Shown here piece after piece: positions 1-7,327 of a stretch of 14,807 nt of DNA. Positions within the stretch are counted from its first letter, which is position 1. The number at the start of each line of letters is the position of its first letter. The notes beneath the pieces are model-generated. The model did no database searches. It was given only the letters and a program-made list of their open reading frames with translations, and had not been told where the DNA came from. The position numbers and the translations under genes are program-made. Origin of the DNA: Undibacterium sp. GTDB lineage: Bacteria; Pseudomonadota; Gammaproteobacteria; Burkholderiales; Burkholderiaceae_D. The stretch covers positions 1-14,807 of the forward strand of contig JAIELM010000011.1 in the NCBI GenBank assembly GCA_019752975.1, written 5' to 3'.

Positions 1-154
1 TCGTTTAAACTGAACTCAAAGCATTCAATTAAGTAGAAAAATGAATTCAATCAAACTTAATTATTGTCTGAGTAAAATATCCACATTTTGTTTGGGACGG
101 CATTTTTAAACGCATAGAATTTTTCATGCAAAATCTCCCCGGTAAACTAAAAAC

Positions 155-179
155 GGCAAGCGTCTTTTTTACGCTTGCC
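155..179 (-). terminator. Intrinsic terminator of the metallopeptidase-like gene
   Basis: A perfect 9-bp stem, GGCAAGCGT (155-163) against ACGCTTGCC (171-179), encloses a 7-nt loop. On the minus strand the stem is followed by G and then five T, a short break and three more T (153 down to 144). It lies about 30 nt past the stop codon of the minus-strand gene ending at 208, so it fits as that gene's Rho-independent terminator. Confidence 0.8.
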
Positions 180-207
180 ATGTCGCAGCTATTTATTATA
201 TAAAAAA

Positions 208-765
208 TCAAACACGTGGCAATGAACTAAAGCACTTATCAATACCATTGGTATAGCCCCAACGCGTGTAGTAATCGCGTTGCGCTGGTGTTCCATGATC
301 TCCACCAGCGTATGCACGGGCGGTACTTACCGCAGTGGCTAAAAAATCACTATAACGCAAAGTATCAACAGCATAACGTATGTAAGATCCACCTGAGCAA
401 TCTGCTTGTAGCTCCATATACGGCGCACGTTGGTTGACACCGCGTGAGAATTGTATCGTGTGTCCCCATTCATGACCTAGGATAGCTTTTGCTGCGTAGC
501 TACCATAGGTATTTTCTGCGTTTTGCAAGAAGCGGGAACCAACACTGATGGTATACGGGCCACAGGCAAAGGCCGAGAGTGAAGGTTCGCCGCAGGCATA
601 ACGATCAATATATACCGTTGGGTTGGTGTAGTTCTTGTCTGCGATTTTGATTTCTGCAGCTGTCTTGTTGATATAGGTTGAATTGACAGTAACAGCATAA
701 GCAATTTGTGCAATACCAACTACCGCCAATGCTAAAGCGATGCTAATTTTACTTTTTTTGTTCAT
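208..765 (-). CDS. Small secreted zinc metallopeptidase-like protein (HEWGH type)
   Basis: The 185-aa protein starts with a clear Sec signal peptide (KK..., a hydrophobic stretch, then AYA near residue 24), so it should be exported. Residues 98-102 read HEWGH, the HExxH zinc/catalytic motif. ELQADC (118-123) supplies a likely third zinc ligand (Glu), and HGTPAQR (157-163) follows. The order HEwGH, ELQADC, HGt.aQR is that of the neutral zinc metallopeptidase family (YpfJ-like, PF04228), but this protein is much shorter than usual members and has little sequence ahead of the zinc site. Four Cys (58, 68, 123, 178) may form disulfides in the periplasm or outside the cell. GGGAG lies 7 nt before the ATG and supports this start. 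The gene stands alone with its own terminator. The substrate is unknown; proteolytic activity is inferred from the motifs only. Confidence 0.8.
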   Translation of the reverse strand: MNKKSKISIALALAVVGIAQIAYAVTVNSTYINKTAAEIKIADKNYTNPTVYIDRYACGEPSLSAFACGPYTISVGSRFLQNAENTYGSYAAKAILGHEWGHTIQFSRGVNQRAPYMELQADCSGGSYIRYAVDTLRYSDFLATAVSTARAYAGGDHGTPAQRDYYTRWGYTNGIDKCFSSLPRV

Positions 766-780
766 TATCTGACTCCCATG

Positions 781-1203
781 ATTGGATTTAATGTGGACTA
801 TTTCTGTATAAATTAGTGTGGCGACATAACTTAGACGGATGTTTGTCCTCGAACTGGCGCGATGTTTTGTTTCGCGTCAGTAGTTGTCAGTACACGCGAA
901 ATTAGTCTGAAATGGAAGCATTCTTGGTAGCATGATTTTGAAAGCTGAGGAATTATTATCAAAATTTACAGTAATTAATCTTAAATTATCTAGATATGAT
1001 GAGGGAATATTCTTAAAATGTCGAAAGTGCCAAATAAACTTCTTAACTGTAACATTTTTGTACCTACAGTTTTGATAAAAAATGGTGTATAAGAAAAACG
1101 ACGATTATCTGTAGTTATATGTGAAATCCATATTGTTGAGCGGTTATGTATTTTTCTTTCTGTTGAAACTAAGTGGTTTTTTATATGCGTTGTAATAATC
1201 CTG
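781..1203. other. AT-rich spacer without recognisable gene
   Basis: I see no convincing reading frame, RNA gene or strong hairpin here. The part next to 781 must hold the promoter of the minus-strand metallopeptidase-like gene. The best -10-like stretch (TATACA on the minus strand, near 805-815) has no good -35, so I do not call a promoter. Confidence 0.5.
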
Positions 1204-1375
1204 CCATTCCAGACATAACGGAACTCGCGCTCAAGCTCAAAGCTTCGCTGGTTTGAGCTTCGGTGAAGACGATGATTTTGGGTGAGATGGGAATGGATCT
1301 GGAATTGGTTTAGCCGAACGAAAAATTCAATCTCGCTGCAGACGCTTGATTTGCATGGGATAAAATTTTTCGTTC
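1204..1375. repeat. Cluster of nested inverted repeats in intergenic DNA
   Basis: Two perfect inverted repeats lie side by side. AAGCTCAAA (1233-1241) pairs with TTTGAGCTT (1252-1260) across a 10-nt loop. GAACGAAAAATT (1316-1327) pairs with AATTTTTCGTTC (1364-1375) across 36 nt. In addition CCATTCCAGA (1204-1213) is the reverse complement, with one extra base, of TCTGGAATTGG (1297-1307), bracketing the first hairpin. Neither stem is followed by a T-run, so they do not look like terminators. The arrangement suggests a small palindromic repeat element or structured RNA. No family was recognised. Confidence 0.5.
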
Positions 1376-1471
1376 AGTGACGCGTGGTGAAATTTGCGTC
1401 TGTGATGTTGCTTCTGTTTCCGCTCTAGTTAAAATAAGCCACGAACGGGATCACTTATATTAAGCTACAAA

Positions 1472-1858
1472 TTATTTTTTTGATATGATTTTCCACGCGT
1501 CACTTAACACATCAGGCTTAAATCCGATAATTTGGCGTTCACCAATCAATACTTTAGGAATACTTCCGCCACCTAAGGCTTTAAATTGTGCAGCGCCAGG
1601 TACTGAGTCTTCTATATCAATATCCAGAAACGGGATGTTTTTTTCTGTTAAATATTCTCGTGTTTTTTTACAATAAGCACACCACTTCGTGCCATACATT
1701 ACTACTTTGGTTTCTGCATTGGGATAATAAGCGGCGTAATTGCCTTCGGTATAGGCCGGTTTTAGCCATTCTGGAACTCGGGGAATAATATAGCCAATTC
1801 CTAAGCCGCCGGCTAAGATAAGTGCGTAAAGAAAAGTCGATTTAAGGATTTTTTTCAT
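1472..1858 (-). CDS. Membrane-anchored glutaredoxin-like protein
   Basis: The 128-aa protein has an N-terminal hydrophobic segment (about residues 5-25, after MKK) that should act as an uncleaved anchor. A thioredoxin-fold domain of glutaredoxin type follows from about residue 50. VVMYGTKWCAYC carries the active-site C60-A-Y-C63, and SIPKV (99-103) holds the expected cis-proline P101, as in the Grx TVPxVFI motif. The C-terminal part (IIGFKPDVLSDAW) matches the usual GF..d.L. end. It probably reduces disulfides or glutathionylated thiols at the membrane; after three positively charged N-terminal residues the domain would face the periplasm, but topology is inferred. The frame stays open upstream to 1972, but that extension is not glutaredoxin-like. 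I chose the Met directly before KKILKS, although no strong ribosome-binding site precedes it. CAYC differs from the common CPYC. Confidence 0.8.
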   Translation of the reverse strand: MKKILKSTFLYALILAGGLGIGYIIPRVPEWLKPAYTEGNYAAYYPNAETKVVMYGTKWCAYCKKTREYLTEKNIPFLDIDIEDSVPGAAQFKALGGGSIPKVLIGERQIIGFKPDVLSDAWKIISKK

Positions 1859-2070
1859 GTGAGGTTCTAAAGTGATGATCGTTTTTCGGATTCTTTGGTG
1901 TTTAGATTGACAAAACACAATTCGCCATTTGTATGACAAAATGAGTTTTACATAAAAACACTTTACTTGCAATAAAATTCCGTATAAATACTAATTGTTG
2001 TGTTATTGATTCGGGTATTTTGACGTAAATTATATTTTTTACACTTTGCTTGGAGGCTAACGCACTCATA

Positions 2071-2958
2071 CTACCTTTTACCATGGTATAGCCAGGGCAG
2101 CATCAACTCTGTGGTGTCGGACGCGACATCTAGAGGCGACACTGATTGGTGTGCGACCGCGCCACATAGTGCTTCAATTAAACATAAGACCGTGCCCTCA
2201 GAATTAAATTGTCCTTTGGTTTGCGCGTAGAGCGTCAAATCAGCGAGCGCAGCTAAGGGGGAACTGGCGCGATCCGTGAGCGCCAATACTGGCACTTTAC
2301 GTGCTTTGACTTGTCCTAGTAGTGTGATCACGTCGCTAGAATAACGTGGGAATGAAATACCGATAACGAGATCATTCTCGGTAAACCGATACATCTGCTT
2401 GGACACTTGAGCGGAGCCACCACTGCCTATGCTAGCTTGAACGCCGTCACAGTAGTTGGTCAGTGCATGGCACATAATACCGCCTAGGTAGGCGCTGGCA
2501 CCATAGCCAATAATGTAAATTCGTTTGGCGGCGAGGATCATTCTGACAGCTCTTTCGCATAGTTCAGGATTAAGCAATCGTGCGGTAGCTTCCAGATTTT
2601 TAGTGTCTTCTTCAAGCGAACGAAGAAATAATTCGGCGCTAGTAGACTGACGACTTAGTTCGGCGCGTAATTGATCGATAGGTGCCAACATGGATTCAAA
2701 TCCACTGACCAATTCGGCACGAAACAACGGATAGCCATCAAAACCCAGTGCATGGGCAAAGCGATTGGCCGTGGCATTAGAAATACCTACCGCCAGCGCC
2801 AATTCGTCGATAGACATCGTGGCTGCGCGAAAGGTATTTGACATGACATAGTCGGCAGCTTTTTTATGCGAGCGAGAAAGAGAATTATAGACTTGGCCAA
2901 TGCGCTCATTGATTCCACTCTGTGCTCCTCCCAGAGCAGGGTTATTTTCTTGATTCAT
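2071..2958 (-). CDS. RpiR-family transcriptional regulator (HTH + SIS domain)
   Basis: This 295-aa protein has the RpiR/HexR layout. An N-terminal HTH_6 domain spans about residues 15-90 (AADYVMSNTFRAATMSIDEL, then VGISNATANRFAHALGFDGYPLFR, the family's recognition region). A SIS phosphosugar-binding domain spans about 130-270 (IYIIGYGASAYLGG, then VIGISFPRYSSDVITLL and VPVLALTDRASSPLAALAD). RpiR regulators usually bind phosphorylated sugars or related metabolites through SIS and control the uptake or catabolism of that compound. Here the gene is transcribed away from a TonB-dependent receptor gene, which makes the receptor a likely target. The ATG at 2958 begins the conserved family alignment well; no strong ribosome-binding site precedes it. 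The effector cannot be named from the sequence. Confidence 0.9.
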   Translation of the reverse strand: MNQENNPALGGAQSGINERIGQVYNSLSRSHKKAADYVMSNTFRAATMSIDELALAVGISNATANRFAHALGFDGYPLFRAELVSGFESMLAPIDQLRAELSRQSTSAELFLRSLEEDTKNLEATARLLNPELCERAVRMILAAKRIYIIGYGASAYLGGIMCHALTNYCDGVQASIGSGGSAQVSKQMYRFTENDLVIGISFPRYSSDVITLLGQVKARKVPVLALTDRASSPLAALADLTLYAQTKGQFNSEGTVLCLIEALCGAVAHQSVSPLDVASDTTELMLPWLYHGKR

Positions 2959-2977
2959 TTTTAGTGTTGTAGGTTGA

Positions 2978-2990
2978 ATGACATCGTCAT
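2978..2990. promoter_or_regulatory. Candidate operator dyad upstream of the RpiR gene
   Basis: ATGAC-ATC-GTCAT is a perfect 5+3+5 dyad ending 20 bp upstream of the regulator's start codon. Its position suits autoregulation. No binding data are implied. Confidence 0.3.
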
Positions 2991-3018
2991 GATTTGATGC
3001 ATTGTAGCGTCAAAATCG

Positions 3019-3054
3019 TGGTACTTCAAAAAGCACCATACAAAAAGTACCATA
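3019..3054. promoter_or_regulatory. Candidate operator: two tandem 14-mers plus an inverted half-site
   Basis: CAAAAAGCACCATA (3027-3040) and CAAAAAGTACCATA (3041-3054) are adjacent 14-bp direct repeats with one mismatch. TGGTACTT (3019-3026) is the exact reverse complement of AAGTACCA (3045-3052). So three GTACCA-like sites lie within 36 bp in the gap between the divergent regulator and TonB receptor genes. This resembles a cluster of regulator-binding sites, with the RpiR protein as the first candidate. Confidence 0.4.
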
Positions 3055-3381
3055 AACACAGCGAGGCATCAATTGAGGTGGCAGTTACTTACACTTGCTT
3101 ACATCTTTATAGTTGCTTAAGGGTAAGTGCCGTTGAAAAAATATCCATCACACAAACGATTTTTTTGCATGAGCGAATTACTCAGACATTCATGCAAAAG
3201 AGCTCGTATTAGCTTGCGGTTTTTGTTGCAATTATGAGACATTACTTTTCGTCGGGCATAAGGTAATTTTTTAAAAGTGCTTAATTTCGGTTTAATATCA
3301 CGCTTGTTCTATTAAATATTTAAATTTTTGTCGATCTAAATTTTGTGCAAGCGGTGATTGCTTAGAGAATTTTTGAAAGTG

Positions 3382-3410
3382 GTGACGTTCATTTGCTTAA
3401 ATGCTATAGT
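3382..3410 (+). promoter_or_regulatory. Predicted sigma70 promoter of the TonB receptor gene
   Basis: GTGACG (3382-3387) and TATAGT (3405-3410) are 17 bp apart, and TG one base upstream of the -10 makes it an extended -10. Transcription would start near 3417, giving a leader of about 110 nt before the ATG at 3526. The rest of the 567-bp gap (2959-3525) is AT-rich and holds no convincing gene. Confidence 0.5.
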
Positions 3411-3525
3411 CACTTTTGTGAAAATAATTTTTCATTTTATGTGTTGTCGATTGTCGCGAATGCGCGGTTCTAAGCATTGGTGTGCAAAACGGCTCAGAAT
3501 TTAATTCCCATTATTTGGAAGACCT

Positions 3526-6500
3526 ATGTTAAAGAAAACTGTTATCGCCCATGCTTTAGGCTTGGCATTTGCCACTGGCACACTCTCTCTCGCTTTGGTT
3601 CAACCTGCATTCGCACAGTCGAACGCCAGCGGTACGGTTTTTGGACGTGTTGAGGCACAAGGTACGAGTATCTCCGTCAAGAATCTAGACACCAACTTGC
3701 AACGTAAAGTGACCACAGACGCAAGCGGTCGTTTTCAAATCACCGCTTTACCAGCTGGGCGCTATAAAGTTGATTTGCTACAGGGTGATAAAGTCATTAA
3801 CACCAGTGAAGTAGAGGTACTCAGTGGTCAAGGTGCGGAGGCTAGTTTTACCTCCGCTGTACAATCAGTACAAGTACTAGGCAAACGTACCAAGATTGAC
3901 GTTTCCAACACCAACAATGGCGCCAATTTCACCGCCCGTGATTTGGCAAAATTGCCGATTGCGCCTAACCTAGATGCGATCATTCAGTTGGCGCCAAATA
4001 CTACCCGTCCAGATTATCGTTATCTCGGTTCAAGCTTTGGCGGCAGCGGCGCGTCAGAGAATTCCTATTACATCAATGGCTTTCCTGTTACCAATGCCTT
4101 GACTGGTTTGGGCTCGTCAGAATTGCCATTCGGTGCGATTGCCGGCGCTCAAATTTTAACGGGTGGTTTTGGTGCGGAATTTGGTCGTTCTATTGGTGGC
4201 GTGGTGAATATCACTACCAAGAGTGGTACAAATAACTGGGAAACTGGTGCTCAGGTGAGTTTTACGCCAAGGAAGTTATTTGGCAAGCAAAAAGATATTT
4301 TGTACCCTAATACTGGTGCCACCGAAAATCTGACTACTGATGGGACAATGTATCAACGCCGCGCAGACAATACTCGTCAAGAAAAACTTATTGGCGCTTA
4401 TGTTGGAGGTCCAATTGTTCAAGATAAACTTTTCATGTTTTTGTCGGCAGAGACCAATTCAGTGGATCAAAGCCGTGTCGCTAGGGTAAGCTCTGAAGCA
4501 CCTGCGGCCTTGGCTAAATGGGGCTGGGGTGAGAGTACAGATAAAACCAATCGTTTATTGGCTAAGTTTGATTGGAATATCAACGACAATCATCGCTTGG
4601 AGTTGACCCATGTATTCGATGAGGCAACGCGCGACGTCTACTACTATGGCTATAACTATGCTAATTTTACTCACGGTAGCACCGTCAATTCAGGACAGCA
4701 TTATACCAATGATCCGGCCAGTAACACCGGCGTGGGTTCCAAGACTACCATGCTTAAGTACATCGCTAACATTACTGAAGATTTGACCTTGACAGCATTG
4801 GGTGGTCGTCTAGTTTCACCTCATAGTAATACTTTTGATGGAACCGACATTTATAGTTTGACCAGCTCAATACCGCAAGTGTCATCCACGTCACTCACGC
4901 GCGCACCAGGCTTGGTGTATAACAATAATCAAGCCATTTCCGGTAATATTTTGCCGCGTGGTGCTAACGACGTGGTGAAGTCTTTCCGCCTTGATTTGGA
5001 ATATAAACTCGGTAGTCACACCATACGGGTTGGTGGTGACAAGAATCGCTTAGACTCTACAGCGGGCGCCTTCCGCGCAGGTGGTAGTACATGGACATTC
5101 CAGAAGCAAGTGAACCCTACTGTTCCGTCTGCTTTGGTAGGTTCTGGGCCTACTAAGATAGCCATCGCTAACACTGGAGCTGGGCCTTTGGCAACTGCGG
5201 GATATTGGGTGAGTCAAACCATCTTCGATAGTGGGACTGTGATCGCTTCAGAGCAAACTTCTCAATACATAGAAGACCGTTGGCAAGCGACAAAAACACT
5301 GTTATTGTCATTTGGCCTGCGGGATGAGCAGTACAAGAACATTAATAGTGAAGGTGATGCTTTCTTGGATATGAAGAAGCAATATGCACCTCGCCTCGGC
5401 GCATCTTGGGACGTGAACGGCGATGCGTCATTCAAAGTATTTGGCACGGCTGGCCGCTATTACTTACAAGTACCTACTAGCATTTCTGTGCGTGCTCCTA
5501 GCCGCTCGATTAATACTACTCAAGCGTTTACTTATACCGGCTTAGATGCTAATGGCGCACCAACTGGTACGGTCGCATTAGCGGCGCCATTTTCAGCTAA
5601 CAATGAATACAATGTGCCTAAAGACGCGAAAGTCTTAGCCGCAATAGGTTTGAAACCTAACTTCCAAGATGAAATGACCTTGGGTTTTGAAAAAGCCTTT
5701 TCTCCTTCATTGAACTTCGGTGCTAAGGCCACTTACCGTAAATTGAAATCGACTTTAGATGACTATTGCGATCCACGTATTATTGATCGCTGGAAGTTGG
5801 CCAATCCTACAGTCGATACCTCTAAGATGAAAGCGCGCGGTTGCACCTTCATCAATCCAGGCGAGGACAACGTGTTTTGGCTAGATCTATATGATAATGA
5901 TCCAGCCTTGGCACGTAAGACCTATACTCGCGCAGTATTTACTAAAGAAATGTTGGGTTTGCCTAAAGCCGAACGTAATTATGCTGCGTTGGATTTATTT
6001 GCAGAACATCCTTTACGTGACGGTTGGTACGGTAAATTAAATTACACTTGGTCACGCAGTAAGGGTAATACCGAAGGACAAACTCGCTCCGACAACGGGC
6101 AAGCCAACCCAGGTTCCACGACCACATGGGATAGACCAGAGTTGGCAGAATACAGTAACGGTTTATTACCAAATGATCGCACCCATCAGATCAAGGGTTT
6201 TGGTTATTATGACTTCAATCCTCAGTGGACATTGGGTGGTAACTTCTTAGTTTCTAGCGGACGGCCTTTAAGCTGCATAGGAAATCACCCTACAGATACG
6301 GCCTATCAAGCTAATTACTTTTACTGTAAAGGGCAACCAGCACCTCGCGGCAGTTATGGACGATTGCCAGTTGATGCACGTCTTGATATGAATCTGGTCT
6401 ATCGTCCTCAGATGTTGAAGGACTTTGCGTTTCGATTGGATGTCTTCAATTTAACCGACAGACAGACGGTACAAGCTTTGAACGAAACCTATAATTCGGG

Positions 6501-6591
6501 CAATGCGGTTAACTCTGGTTATGGACGTGTTGCAAGTTACGCCTTACCACGTTCTGTACGTTTCACTGCTGAATACAATAAGAAGTTCTAA
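3526..6591 (+). CDS. Oar-like TonB-dependent outer-membrane receptor
   Basis: The 1021-aa protein has a signal peptide cut after AFA30. A carboxypeptidase-regulatory-like beta domain covers about residues 35-110 (VFGRVEAQGTSISV, then TTDASGRFQITALPAGRYKV). SVQVLGKR near 115 could be the TonB box. The plug covers about 120-235 and ends in GGVVNITTKSG. A large beta-barrel follows and closes with a terminal aromatic residue (EYNKKF), as in outer-membrane porins. It should import a scarce ligand across the outer membrane using TonB energy. Two Cys pairs (748/773 and 917/934) sit in probable surface loops and may be disulfides. GGAAG lies 4 nt before the ATG. It is divergent from an RpiR regulator and followed by a strong terminator. 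The ligand is not known; the neighbour hints at a sugar-like compound. Confidence 0.9.
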   Translation: MLKKTVIAHALGLAFATGTLSLALVQPAFAQSNASGTVFGRVEAQGTSISVKNLDTNLQRKVTTDASGRFQITALPAGRYKVDLLQGDKVINTSEVEVLSGQGAEASFTSAVQSVQVLGKRTKIDVSNTNNGANFTARDLAKLPIAPNLDAIIQLAPNTTRPDYRYLGSSFGGSGASENSYYINGFPVTNALTGLGSSELPFGAIAGAQILTGGFGAEFGRSIGGVVNITTKSGTNNWETGAQVSFTPRKLFGKQKDILYPNTGATENLTTDGTMYQRRADNTRQEKLIGAYVGGPIVQDKLFMFLSAETNSVDQSRVARVSSEAPAALAKWGWGESTDKTNRLLAKFDWNINDNHRLELTHVFDEATRDVYYYGYNYANFTHGSTVNSGQHYTNDPASNTGVGSKTTMLKYIANITEDLTLTALGGRLVSPHSNTFDGTDIYSLTSSIPQVSSTSLTRAPGLVYNNNQAISGNILPRGANDVVKSFRLDLEYKLGSHTIRVGGDKNRLDSTAGAFRAGGSTWTFQKQVNPTVPSALVGSGPTKIAIANTGAGPLATAGYWVSQTIFDSGTVIASEQTSQYIEDRWQATKTLLLSFGLRDEQYKNINSEGDAFLDMKKQYAPRLGASWDVNGDASFKVFGTAGRYYLQVPTSISVRAPSRSINTTQAFTYTGLDANGAPTGTVALAAPFSANNEYNVPKDAKVLAAIGLKPNFQDEMTLGFEKAFSPSLNFGAKATYRKLKSTLDDYCDPRIIDRWKLANPTVDTSKMKARGCTFINPGEDNVFWLDLYDNDPALARKTYTRAVFTKEMLGLPKAERNYAALDLFAEHPLRDGWYGKLNYTWSRSKGNTEGQTRSDNGQANPGSTTTWDRPELAEYSNGLLPNDRTHQIKGFGYYDFNPQWTLGGNFLVSSGRPLSCIGNHPTDTAYQANYFYCKGQPAPRGSYGRLPVDARLDMNLVYRPQMLKDFAFRLDVFNLTDRQTVQALNETYNSGNAVNSGYGRVASYALPRSVRFTAEYNKKF

Positions 6592-6615
6592 TTCAAGTTG
6601 TAAGGTGTAAAAAAA

Positions 6616-6647
6616 GCCGCTAGCTTTTTTGCTAGCGGCTTTTTTTT
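6616..6647. terminator. Strong terminator after the TonB receptor gene (copy 1)
   Basis: GCCGCTAGC (6616-6624) pairs perfectly with GCTAGCGGC (6631-6639) around a loop of six T. Eight T follow on the plus strand and seven A precede it, so it can act in both directions. It lies 24 nt past the receptor's stop codon. Confidence 0.92.
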
Positions 6648-6704
6648 ATTCCTCTCGCAACCAAGTTTGTGAACGTCCAAACAACGATATGCCAATATAG
6701 CCGC
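6646..6704 (-). pseudogene. 3'-end fragment of a DUF2147 gene
   Basis: Read on the minus strand, 6704 to 6646 encodes GYIGISLFGRSQTWLREE and a TAA stop, identical to the C-terminus of the intact DUF2147 protein at 7650-8099. Upstream of 6704 the similarity ends and the same frame soon meets stop codons. With no start and only 18 codons, it is a duplicated gene end rather than a gene. Confidence 0.85.
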
Positions 6705-6792
6705 TTAAGTTGCGTTATTATTTTTATAATTAACCAGTTTTTTTGCAAATCAACTTGAAAGTGATCAGATTTTGCGAAAAATCACTCTCTCC

Positions 6793-7077
6793 TTATGCCA
6801 TGTTTAGATAGATTATTCCCTTGATGGTACTCAGTTAGCTCACTCTTGCCACGCCAAATAAGAGCTTCGCTGTGTCGATGCATTTTTCAATGATATAGCG
6901 GTGCTTGCTAATGGGTTTCGGGGTTTTAATTTTTTGTGCTGTCAGCAGCGTGTTTCTTTACGCTTTACCTATGGTCGCAATGAAATGGGTGGCTTCAATT
7001 TCATTGGCATAGGTTGTGTGTACGTCACAAACATAACCATCGCTCTTGATCTGTTGCACGTGTGATGTTTTTATTCG
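6793..7077 (-). pseudogene. Decayed IS5-type transposase fragment
   Basis: One minus-strand frame from 7077 to 6793 reads through two in-frame stops (6958-6960 and 6835-6837) and resembles the C-terminal half of IS5-family DDE transposases. DGYVCDVHTTYANEIEATHF recalls the 'GlVh.v.tTaANvhd.tq' segment. PISKHRYIIEKCIDTAKLLF recalls the conserved '.i.r.RyvvEq.fgtlKr.f' segment with its catalytic Glu. The last part (LSTIKGIIYLNMA) recalls the usual '..L.ai..NL..A' end. The block between the two motifs, including the DaGY region, is missing, and no N-terminal half or terminal inverted repeat was found. It cannot encode an active enzyme. The assignment rests on motif memory, not a search. Confidence 0.55.
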
Positions 7078-7265
7078 GACGCGCCACCGATGTGATGAGC
7101 GTGGCGTAGGTAGAATAGTACAATTTAAATACAAAAATTTTAAAAATCAATATTATTAAATAATTTTTTATGATACATTCATAAAGGATGACGATGTTTT
7201 CCCATCCACGTTTCGTTGCTATTTTACACTAACGATAAATACACTTCGTTTGTTAATCGCTGGAA

Positions 7266-7294
7266 TTGACATTTGTGAAAAATCGACATAAAAA
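7266..7294 (+). promoter_or_regulatory. Possible promoter of the small secreted-protein gene
   Basis: A consensus -35 TTGACA (7266-7271) is followed after 17 bp by TAAAAA (7289-7294), a weak -10. Transcription would start about 25-30 nt before the ATG at 7328. Confidence 0.35.
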
Positions 7295-7327
7295 CACAAC
7301 TCACCTAAAACCTTTAATGGACTATCA

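Larger units (their letters stand above)
6609..6704. repeat. 96-bp direct repeat, copy 1
   Basis: These 96 bases are identical to 7613-7708. The match begins in an A-run (7 A here, 8 A in copy 2) and stops abruptly after ATAGCCGC. Each copy holds the whole terminator hairpin plus the last 56 coding bases of a DUF2147 gene read on the minus strand. This copy lies just past the TonB receptor stop codon. Confidence 0.97.

Noticed and set aside
1180-1307. About 40-codon minus-strand frame ending near 1180
   Set aside because: It has no start, is not recognisable and is overlapped by the inverted repeats. It could be a gene remnant, but nothing supports that.
1859-1972. 38-codon upstream extension of the glutaredoxin-like frame
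   Set aside because: The added residues do not resemble the family and would place the hydrophobic anchor internally. The Met at 1858 directly precedes a normal membrane segment.
2994-3212. 72-codon plus-strand frame between the regulator and the TonB receptor
   Set aside because: It has no ribosome-binding site, an odd composition and no recognisable motif, and it overlaps the candidate operators. Chance is the better explanation.
7167-7185. TTTATGA/TCATAAA hairpin as a terminator inside the repeat-bounded segment
   Set aside because: The stem is entirely AT-rich with one G-C pair, and no gene ends directly before it. It is not a credible terminator.
7194-7232. 12-codon frame preceded by AAAGGA, possibly a leader peptide upstream of the DUF6289-like gene
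   Set aside because: The ribosome-binding site is good, but the frame ends about 35 bp before the gene's predicted -35, so it would not be in the same transcript. No attenuator-like structure follows.
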